DNA from: Muricea muricata
Taxonomy: Eukaryota > Cnidaria > Anthozoa > Malacalcyonacea > Plexauridae
Length of the DNA stretch: 64,000 nt
Direction: 5' to 3'
Assembly: GCA_963855995.1 (NCBI GenBank)
Contig: OY979728.1
Location: 5,133,330 to 5,197,329 of the forward strand
Shown here: positions 54,930-64,000 of the stretch, piece after piece
How positions within the stretch are numbered: position 1 is the first letter of the stretch
Layout of the letters: every line of letters starts with the position of its first letter
The notes under the pieces: generated by a model
The model's database searches: none
Told to the model about the DNA's origin: nothing
What the model saw: the letters and a program-made list of their open reading frames with translations, nothing else
Position numbers and translations under genes: made by a program

Positions 54930-55420
54930 GGCACTGTAGAACGCGTGGTTTTATATAAGCTACGAGCGTCAAGATATCCTTGATAGGTAACTATTGATCC
55001 TACAATGGACACTTATGTTCACTGCCAATAGGAACGTTTCCAACTCACAGCTTGTACATAATGGATTTTATAGGTTGTGTCACAAGGAAACTGCAGTTCG
55101 GTCGTAAAATCAACTTGTTTTCAAGGTTGCCGGGTTTTAAACATTACTGACACTGTTAATGTTGTAGCTCGGAATTGTAAAACAACGGCGGCAATGCAGT
55201 TTTCTTGTGCCATAACCTGTAAAATGGGTGGTTTTATCATTTATATAAGCTACGACCGCCAAGCTTTATCCTTGATAGGAAACAATTGATCCCACCAACG
55301 ACATTTGTATTCTCTACCGATAGGAACGTTTGAGACTTACAGCTTGTACATAACGCATTTTATCGGTGAGTCGTAAAACCAACCTGTTACTGCTCAGCAA
55401 ACTACCAGTTCCCTCGATCA
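54930..55420. repeat. Two diverged tandem units, about 280 bp, next to the palindrome centre
   Basis: The first unit contains GTGGTTTTATATAAGCTACG, CCTTGATAGGTAACTATTGATCC, AATAGGAACGTTT and CAGCTTGTACATAATGGATTTTAT. The second repeats the series from about 55227 (GTGGTTTTATCATTTATATAAGC, CCTTGATAGGAAACAATTGATCC, ATAGGAACGTTT, CAGCTTGTACATAACGCATTTTAT). The spacer shows traces of the same series. The locus was therefore repetitive before the palindrome formed. Confidence 0.75.
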
Positions 55421-55447
55421 ACGATAGTCGATGAAGCTTGGCGCTCG

Positions 55448-56022
55448 TAGGTTGTGTAAAACCAAGCATTTTACAGGTTATAGCCAGGTTAGCAGTATCT
55501 GCAATGTTTCAAAGCAACCACGAATAGAAACTGACAGCCAACGTTCTGAGTTAAGGTTTGTAGAATATACTACATGATTAGTTACAGCATGACCAGGCAT
55601 ATAGTAAATAACGCATTGCCATCTTGTTCCAAAGTTATCTTATTACTTGAAAGAGCTGAAGACTGCCATGCAGTGTTTGGGAATCAAACCCAAGGCCATA
55701 AATACATGACTCCTATATCAAGGACACTGAACACAATGACATATAAAGCTCGATCAAGAAAGAAACGACCGACGAAAAGTCAATAGTATATGCAAACTTC
55801 GACTTTCCTTCTTGCAAAGGCCTGGTCATAAAAGATCGTTAAACATAGCTGAGCAACTTAAAACATGCCTACACAGTTTTGATTTAATAAGCGTTATCGT
55901 CTTTGACTCTTTCCCGAAAGAAGACATATTCTTTACAGGCTGTACAGTGTTTGCGCATCTATCCTTCATGCCTTCTTGAAAAGACCTCGCCATAAAAGAT
56001 CGTTTAACTTAGCTGAACAACT
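55448..56022. other. Spacer of the giant inverted repeat, itself a diverged copy of arm sequence
   Basis: The arms stop matching at GAGCGCCAAGCTTCATC/GATGAAGCTTGGCGCTC. The 575 unpaired bases are not unique DNA. Bases 55615-55965 align in the plus orientation with 56513-56850 of the right arm (shared GCCATCTTGTT, CAGTGTTTGGGAAT, CCTATATCAAGGACACTGAA, GCTCGATCAAGAAAGAAACG, AAAGATCGTTAAACATAGCT, GTGTTTGCGCATCT) at clearly lower identity than arm to arm. Confidence 0.9.
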
Positions 56023-57707
56023 CGAGCGCCAAGCTTCATCGACTATCGTTGATCGAGGGAAATGGTAGTTTGCTGAGCAGTAACAGGTTGGTTTTACGAC
56101 TCACCGATAAAATGCGTTATGTACAAGCTGTAAGTCTCAAACGTTCCTATCGGTAGAGAATACAAATGTCGTTGGTGGGATCAATTCTTTCCTATCAAGG
56201 ATAAAGCTTGGCGGTCGTAGCTTATATGGTTATGGCACAAGAAAACTGCATTGCCGCTGTTGTTTTACAATTCCGAGCTACAACATTAACAGTGTCAGTA
56301 ATGTTTAAAACCCGGCAACCTTGAAAACAAGTTGATTTTACGACCGAACTGCAGTTTCCTTGTGACACAACCTATAAAATCCATTATGTACAAGCTGTGA
56401 GTTGGAAACGTTCCTATTGGCAGTGAACATAAGTGTCCATTGTAGGATCAATAGTTACCTATCAAGGATATCTTGACGCTCGTAGCTTATATAAAACCAC
56501 GCGTTCTACAGTGCCATCTTGTTATCTCATTGGAAGAGCAAAACACTGCCATTCAGTGTTTGGGAATTAAACCCAAGGCCATAAGTATATGGCTCCTATA
56601 TCAAGGACACTGAACACAATGGCATATAATGCTCGATCAAGAAAGAAACGACTGACGGAAAGTTAATAATAATGATGCAAAATTTTACTTTTCCTCTTGC
56701 AAAGATCTGGTAAAAGATCGTTAAACATAGCTGAAGTACTTAAAACATGACTAGACGGCTTTGATTTAGTAAGCGTTGTCGTCCTTGATTCTTTCCTAAA
56801 AGAAAACACTTGCTTTCAAGGCTTTAATGTGTTTGCGCATCTTTGCGCATCCATGGTCGTACCGTAAGCGTTAGGAAGAAGTCAGCCATATATTATTGGC
56901 ACAGTGTAGTGGTTTAGCTAGCTAAACCATTACACTGTAGCTTTAAAGTGTAGTGGTTTAGTGGTGTCTTGAAGTCTTTTCGTCGTTATTTCTCGATGAA
57001 GACAACTTGTCTTCTTGAACGAAGGGAAATAACGACGAGAAGTCTTCAATGCACCAACCCTACAGGTCTGTCCCCAACAGTCAAGTTAATGAAATTTGCT
57101 TAAATATTAGTTAACAACACTAGGAAAATAACGTTTGCCTCCTTGGCCTCGCGGTACTGCCTAGTGTTTTCCTGCACTCCACGCCCAGCTTTGAATTCAG
57201 TTTTGGGTGGATCGAGCACCGACCAGAATTAAATTCTTACCAAACTCAGTTGAACTGGACCGGTCCTCGATCCACCCAAAATCGAAGTCAAGACAGTTGT
57301 CTTTACCTCTCGGCCACGGAGGGAAAGATATTTGCCAATGAAAGCTCTAACGAGTCTTCTCTTCTTCATCAGCATCGAAATAAAAAAAAAATGCAAAATT
57401 GTTCCTTACAGGCGTTTCTTTTGGCAAGTTACCTAACTAAACTGGAAGTAAAGTAGTAGAACAAAGACCTGAGTAAGAAATAATGGCAAAAACACTTCGT
57501 TCGCGCAATAAAAACTGATTTTCAGCTTCCTAAAAAGATCATTGAATGTTATACATACGGGTGTTTGCTGGCGGACAAAGGTCGTCTGACGTCATTTGCT
57601 TCTGCAACCCGAAGAAGAAGCTTCGATTTTTATGTCTCCTGACGAACATTTTGAAAGTCTCAATACAGTCTTAATCTTGAGTATAAATGTCCATTGATTG
57701 TACGGAA

Positions 57708-57848
57708 ATGGCGAGGAAGGTACGAAAGAAACACAACGAGCAAATTCGAGCTAAAACGACGAAGAAATGGAAAAAAATTGCGAAGACAAATCTGCCGTTG
57801 TCGGGAGAAATCAAAATCAAAATGGCGTCGTCTTCTTCTCCAGTCTAG
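57708..57848 (+). CDS. Small basic open frame (46 codons), mirrored at 53597-53737 minus
   Basis: It reads MARKVRKKHNEQIRAKTTKK and continues lysine-rich to a TAG. The start context is AAATGG. The length is within chance for this composition and no homologue comes to mind, so it is listed only because the composition is unlike the AT-rich surroundings. Confidence 0.15.
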   Translation: MARKVRKKHNEQIRAKTTKKWKKIAKTNLPLSGEIKIKMASSSSPV

Positions 57849-59044
57849 AAATGCAACGAAAATCGCTATTGTGTAGTTGGACATTAAAAGTATTGGATTT
57901 TTATTCGACATGTAAGCATTCTCTAACTATTCTGTGCACGTTTTAGTCATTAAATGTTATCTTGTTTGAAAACCCATTCGGTCTGCTTACCAGGGTGAAA
58001 TCTATTTTAAAATCTAAGTTAAATATAGTTCAGATAAAGGATAAATCAACATGATCTTATAAATCTATACTCTCTTTTTGTCATGCCAGCAAGACCGTAA
58101 AAAGTATTCGCCACGATTTAAATTTCTTTCTATTTTACGGTTTCTATTTTTCTAATCTTAAATATTGACCTTCACGTTATAGATATTCCAGAGATTTTGC
58201 AAGACAAGCACAGACAACTGTGATGAGAGAAGCCACAGCCAAAAAGAACTTTCAAGAGGATTTAGTGGTAAAAACCCAAATATTACAATATACTTACTAT
58301 CATTGCAATTCTCTATTATACCCCCCCCCCCCGGATTAATAGAGAGTTTATAATGATGATTATCATCATGTATCAAGTGCTGTACCAATAGTTTCTTCAT
58401 TATTCTTTACAAATTTTAACTTACTTTTATTCTTTCTTTCTTTTTCTTCAAAACCTCTTCTGTTCTGATAGACTGCACTCTATACAAGAAACATGCAAAT
58501 TCAGACTTTCAGTTCAAATTCAAAGATGATTCCAAGCTAAAGGCAAGCGAGAACCATGATTCAACGAGTGTTTACATGACCAATGAGCTGCCTTTCATTT
58601 GAATTGCAAGTCTGAATTTCCTGATCCGTTTAATTTCCCCTTTCTTTTCTCCAATCTACTTTTCCTCCTGTTCACCCTCTTCTTTCCCGGGTACTCCTTT
58701 CAGGATAGCACCCCCTTCCACTGGTTTCTTTATCCTGCTTCTCCCCTTCTTTACCCCAATCCCCCTTATTTACTCCAATTTAATCTTCTTCCTCCTGTTT
58801 ACTCTACTTCTTCGCCTAGTACCCGTCAGGGTAGTACCCCTTCCTTGACACTACTTCAATCTTTATGCTGCCCCCCCCCCCCCCCCACTACTCTCATAAT
58901 TGTAAGTTATTCATATGACGTAGTTACTGGAGAATTATTCATTCAGCTTGGCAATTACATTATATGATAACTACAGTGAAACACATTTTCATTAATTCAT
59001 TATGAGTTCCGCCTCATCGTCAGCAGTTTAGTTAAGTACCCGTG

Positions 59045-59234
59045 TTCCGGTGATTACTGATATTTTACAATTTTAACCATCCAGTCAACATTCGCAAACC
59101 GGAGTACCCGGAATAAACCCACGACTGACTAACTCCTCACATGGGTGTCACGAGTCTGAAGTAAGGATTGAACCCACGACCTCACATGTGATAGGCGTTT
59201 GCTCTGACCATTGCGCCACTTGGCTATTACTGTG
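59045..59234 (-). repeat. tRNA-derived SINE, mirrored copy in right arm
   Basis: This is the exact inverse of 52211-52400, with the same A-box and B-box positions. It arises from arm duplication, not from a second insertion. Confidence 0.8.
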
Positions 59235-60232
59235 CAGGATCAAACAATCCTACACGAGAAATTTAAATGCCGTGGCGTTGACTTGTGTTTCACTGTCATC
59301 ATTTTGTAAGACAATTACTAAATAGTTTCCTGAGCAGGATAGCGTCATCCATGTACTTGGCATGTTGCCTCAGGTTCAACTTCAACACGAGTTTTCCCAA
59401 ATATCCCGAAATGCCGCGCGCATGTATGACACTATCTTGAAGAGGAAACCATTTGGTATTTTATTACTCTCTTATTTTTTATCAGTCATTTGCGCAATCA
59501 ATAAATATAATCCAGATTGGAGAAATTGTGGGCATTCTTGGGCGCCCGTTCTAGTTTCCTAACGTGGGCAATACTTTTTTTAATTTGTTTATTCACAAAA
59601 TCCATCTAGATTTACTTCAAAAAAATTTGAGAAAAATATATAAATATATTTGTCCGCGAAAGTTAGGGAACTGGAAATGACACCAGAAATGTCTTTAAAT
59701 TCCGCCATTTTGTGTTGCGCTTTTCTTGGAGTTGCATACATACAGTTTAAGCTCCCACGTACACGTTCTACACTTGCTGTATTTCTTGCTATCGGGGTAT
59801 CATCATGCCGGGAATTTGTCCATGAGTTTCTTCGTCGACTAACCTCTGTGACCCGTCACGCCTATTATAATTACTTAGTCCTCTCTAATGCTTGTGAACG
59901 TAGTTTTCTTTGCTTATCTTGTAAACAGTTTTCTGAACATCGTAATTTTTTTTTCAAAGAATGCCAAGTAAAAAGTGAATACAACAACCATCAACTAATG
60001 ATGCAACAAGATGGGAAAGAATTCATATCGACATAAGAAGTAAATCACAAGCCGTCTCCATCAGATGTTAAGATGCAAATACTATCACAATGTACGGTTT
60101 GTTAAAGTCAATTCAATTAAAGCTTAGTGTCCTATATTCTAAAATATTTTGTAACATTAATTTTCTCCTTACTTTATGTTGGTTGACTGGACACGAGTGA
60201 GCTAGTTACCTACTGGACCGCCTTGATGCTCC

Positions 60233-60322
60233 ATGAAGAGAGTGCGCCAACCAGATGAAACCATAAACAGCATGATGAAACGAGAACAACCGAAGCCAAG
60301 AAGATCCAAAGATAGAGTGAAA
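60233..60322 (+). CDS. Possible first exon of an unknown gene (mirrored at 51123-51212, minus)
   Basis: An ATG opens 30 codons of a basic, proline-containing peptide (MKRVRQPDETINSMMKREQ...) ending at a consensus GTAAGT donor. No following exon was found with confidence. Because the arms are duplicated, any such gene exists twice in opposite orientation. It could be chance. Confidence 0.2.
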
Positions 60323-63300
60323 GTAAGTTTTTTTATTTTATCTTGTCGTTTCCATTTTTTTAGCAGTTCAGCTTTTGTTTCAATAAAAATTAACATCTCG
60401 CACTAACGTTGCTAGTGTCGGTAGTACTGTAAAAAGCACACAGGATCTTTCACTACCTGAAACAATAAAAAAAAAACAAAATTCGACTTTCGAGCGAATT
60501 AAAGCCTTTCGTTGGGGAGTTGGTCGTAAAGATAGAAATTTAATGCGCTGTCTGCCATCTTAGATTCATATTTGATCTCGTTGACACGTAAAATCTTGAT
60601 TCCCAAACAGCTTGAAGTAAGCTAGTTTTGATATAAGTTACATTTCACGTGCACAGTAATTCTCAAAGAGATATCGGCAATAAATTTGAGAGAGCTTTTG
60701 AGAGAGATTAGTGCGAGATATTAATTTTTATTGTTCGAAAGAGCTTTAAGAATTTACACATTCCTTACGTGTTGTTTAATTCTCGAGATATTTTAATCTA
60801 AATTCATAAATTAGGGTAGCTGCAAGTTGTGTGCGTGTGAGAAATAAAGACTCCTTCACGGCTATGATTTTCTTTTGTGTTTTGCTCACGATTTATTAAT
60901 GATTCTCGAGATTTTAATAAAAAAATTTCATATTAACAGCTTACACAATAATTTGGCCGGCCTAATTAATACTATTTTATAATATACTGAGTGTCAAAGT
61001 TCATTTATTCCTGTTTCTTATTGGTTAAGAACGTATCACGTGATAGTGGAGAAATTCTATTGTCTCCCTGGCAACGTAGCTAAGCGGTGGACATTACTTT
61101 TATTCACCGGTAGACAACAAATCCACAAAGCCTCACGTAGCCATGTCAGGTAAAAGGTAATCCTTTTTACACATGTTTGATTGATTTGTGGTACTTTTCT
61201 TCTCTTTTGGCACTCAGTATATAATAAAATACTTATTGACTGAGACCTCGGGAAAGCAGTATGTTTTGTGGACCCTCGACATCGACAGTCTCTGGTCCAC
61301 AAAACATACTGTTTCCCTCGGTCTCAGTCAATAAGTGTTAATTACTATACATTGCAGTTGTTTTATGCGTTGTGATTGGTCAGTTGTATGCAGATAAATG
61401 CGACTATCACACAATCTGCAGATAACTCAGTCATACAATAAGAATACATAGAAGGGCCACTCAGCAGTGCAACATGTCACACTATGTTTATGCAGTTTAC
61501 TGGCTGCCACCAGCCAGTTCAGCATTCCTATTGGCCAGAAAATGCAATTGACTGGCTGAGAAAATGCTAATAACGTGCGTAATGCGACATGCGCGGCTTC
61601 AAAAACTCCAAAGGCTCCGACGCGAGTGGCCCTTCTATGTATTCTTATTCTATGGCTCAGTTATCTGCTAGCAGATAACTGAGTTATCTGCATGTTGAGC
61701 CTACGGTGCAGATTATTACAGTATGCGGTATTCGTTGGCATCAATGGTTGGCATGGCAACAACATTTTTTCGATATTTTCTGTTTCATGTTATGGCATCT
61801 TGCTTTTTAAGCTCTTCCGAAGGCGAAATTCGTCAATTGCTCGAGGAAAAAGACTTACAATGTATAATAAAGCAATTATCGGATTCGGTTTTTGTGATAT
61901 GCAAAATTATCAATGTCTTGGTAAGAGTTATCTGACTCGCCTTCGGCTCGGCTGATAACTCTTACCTCGACATTGATCATTTCGCATATCACAAAAACCT
62001 CATCCAATAAGTGCTTAATATGTTATAGTTTACTTATTAAGCTTTGTGGAAACACCACGTAAATTTATTATTGCAATAATAAATTTACGTGGTGTTTCCA
62101 CAAAGCTTAATAAGTATATTGTATTCACCATGCAAACGTACAAGAAACTTATCATGTTATAGTTTATAAATTATTCGTAACTATCATCTCATGACTTAAT
62201 TCTTTCTACTATTGCAAAGGGTGATGGGATGTGAAAAAAACGCACAAGAAGAGAAAAGAATGAACGATCCTGGACGGCAAGACCCACAAAACAACAATCC
62301 ACAAGAATAAGAAGACACGACATTGTAATAGAAAGTAGTGGTAATGTGCAAGTTAGTAGAAAACAAGGTACTTATTATTGGGGGGTCAAAGAGGGTTTAA
62401 TAGGTATTTCTCGTTAATGAAAAAGAAAAGACAGCAAATTAAGTGAAAAAAATTGGATTGAAATAACATTGATATCAAATACATTCAACAAAATAATTAA
62501 ATAGGATATCTAGGAGTTTGGCAGTCAATTTTCGAGTCAAAAAACAGGTAAAAATATGGTAAATGTCGACAATATTTTTTAAAGAAACAATACCTTAACG
62601 CCTGGAAATTTCGTCTCTAACATTTGGATTTGGATATTTCTAAAAACAAAACAAAATAACATGTAGGATTGAACGTTTTACAAAAATAAGTTTCGTAATA
62701 ATGCCACTAAATTATAGTTGATGCATTTTGTCACTATTCTTGGTTTGCACATGCCGTCATTTCGTGTCATTGGGCGCCATCTTGGTTGACTCTGCAGATT
62801 ACTTCAGCTGTTTACAGCGAAACACTAGTGTCAATTTACTATTTCATCGTTAGTTTTAGCGTATTATGAATGATACTTTAAAGATGTATGGCTCGATAGG
62901 ATCAGATATAATGAATAGATACTTTGTGGTTGCCATGTGTTTCAAACGTCAACAAAGATGGCGTCGATTGCAAACGATCAATTCCGTCGTTCTACCTTTA
63001 AAAAATGTGTTCTCTGGTTAAAAAGCGAGAAAATGTGACTTGTATTCCAATTCACCGTAGCAAAACAAATGGTGGCATGTCGATTTTACCAGAATTTAAT
63101 GCGGGTATCAATCAAGAATACCAGTGAAATGATATTTAAGATAAGCTAATGGACGGAATTTTAACACAAGTGACAAAATAACCTATCTGTCTGTTCCTCA
63201 AACGAGGTTAATTTACCTTAAGTTTTTAAACGATTTCAGACCGCAAGGCATTCTGGTAAAATCAACACCCGCCATCTTTTTGCTACATTAAATTCCCAAG

Positions 63301-64000
63301 GGAATATATCATTTCTTTGTTTCTTAGCTAATTTGGTTCATACATCCATGCAAATCAGTAGGATCATTATATTTTTTTGTGCATTTTAAATTCCCATGGG
63401 AATACGGCATGCTTTGTTTCAATGGTGATGCGTCTGTTTATGGTAATTACTGCATAATGCGAATCCTCTTTGATTATTAATATGATAAGTATCTTGGTGC
63501 TTTCAGATTTGTTTTGGTAAGCAGGAACAATGAAGTCATTGTTTGTGTACACTAAAGCAAATTACGAAGGTGGTTTGAGAGCAGCTGCGAGATACCATGC
63601 AAATGAAGGCGTTTCGGTTAAATAAGTGTGAGAACTACGGCATTAAAAATTGCATGTCATCTACACTTAAGGATATAAGTTGCCAAAAAAAAAACAACTT
63701 TAGTGAATCTGTTGAGTTTCAATTGCTTTTTATTTTTGCCTAATTCTCATGCTTATTTGACCCAGCCTTGGACTTTGGTAAGTATCAGGGGCCGGTTGTA
63801 TCAAAGGCGTTTAGCTTAAACGGTGGATAAGTCAAAAATATGAAACACGTTTCCATGTTGTATAAACAAACCAGCTGAAGTTATTTGACCTGAGAAGAAC
63901 AATTATATATAAAACTAAATATTTATTCTATTTCAACTCATAATTTCGGTTCCGTACTAGGTGTAAAACTGATTTTTAAATTTCACTTATCCACCGTTTA

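Larger units (their letters stand above)
47445..55447. repeat. Left arm of giant inverted repeat
   Basis: Position p matches the complement of position 111445-p over the outer arm, for example 48078 with 63367, 49753 with 61692, 51795 with 59650 and 53785 with 57660. In the inner part the sum is 111470 because the left arm has 25 bp (55218-55242) that are missing on the right. Differences seen by eye are few: one-base changes near 52742, 54051, 54475, 55288 and 55408, and single-base length changes in a G-run (52559-52573) and a T-run (about 53146). The left boundary is at or before 47445 and cannot be fixed, because the window ends at the mirror point. The arm holds MITEs, hairpins and a SINE, and no gene I can defend. 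Confidence 0.97.
56023..64000. repeat. Right arm of giant inverted repeat (continues past window)
   Basis: This is the reverse complement of the left arm, with all its elements in mirror order: 57660-57911 mirrors 53534-53785, 59650-60036 mirrors 51409-51795, and 61692-61955 mirrors 49490-49753. It reaches base 64000 with no loss of similarity, so the true arm is longer than 7.98 kb. It lacks 25 bp present on the left. The left version agrees with the neighbouring repeat unit (ACGCGTGGTTTTATATAAGC), so the right arm has suffered the deletion. Confidence 0.97.

Overview
The window is eukaryotic, AT-rich and intron-rich. It most likely comes from a cnidarian, probably an anthozoan such as a sea anemone or coral. 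The reasons are two multi-exon secreted genes whose C-terminal domain resembles a fibrinogen-related family I know from anthozoans, a dead copy of a large uncharacterised multi-copy gene family, Penelope-like and non-LTR retrotransposon remnants, a tRNA-derived SINE, and many short inverted-repeat elements. No bacterial-style operon is present and no virus was recognised.

Layout. (1) Positions 1-32366, minus strand: two tandem paralogous genes in the same orientation. Gene 1 runs from its start codon at 18648 down to the window edge, with its last exon cut off at position 1. Gene 2 runs from 32366 or further upstream to its stop at 23070. I could place 14 exons in gene 1 and the matching 13 in gene 2. 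Exon phases agree throughout, and every shared internal exon has the same length except two. The predicted proteins have a signal peptide (seen in gene 1 only), several cysteine-rich extracellular modules, a lysine-rich coiled coil made of an 18-residue repeat, and a C-terminal fibrinogen-related domain.

(2) Introns and the intergenic gap (18649-23069) are full of mobile DNA. One gene 1 intron is 11.5 kb against 0.37 kb in gene 2. The extra length is a broken plus-strand gene copy (about 3530-11150), itself split by a long-inverted-repeat transposon and a MITE, plus a Penelope-like fragment and inverted repeats. Between 15188 and 16063 lies an inverted and circularly permuted copy of part of gene 1, including one dead exon.

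(3) Positions 32367-47417: mostly non-coding with MITEs and a LINE 3' end. One small two-exon plus-strand gene (38579-39858) encodes a secreted peptide with a six-cysteine, cystine-knot-like pattern.

(4) Positions 47445-64000: an enormous, nearly perfect palindrome. Each arm is at least 8 kb, with a 575-bp spacer at 55448-56022, and the right arm continues past the window end. The arms hold MITEs, hairpins and a SINE but no gene I can support. Real palindrome versus assembly fold-back is the main open question here.
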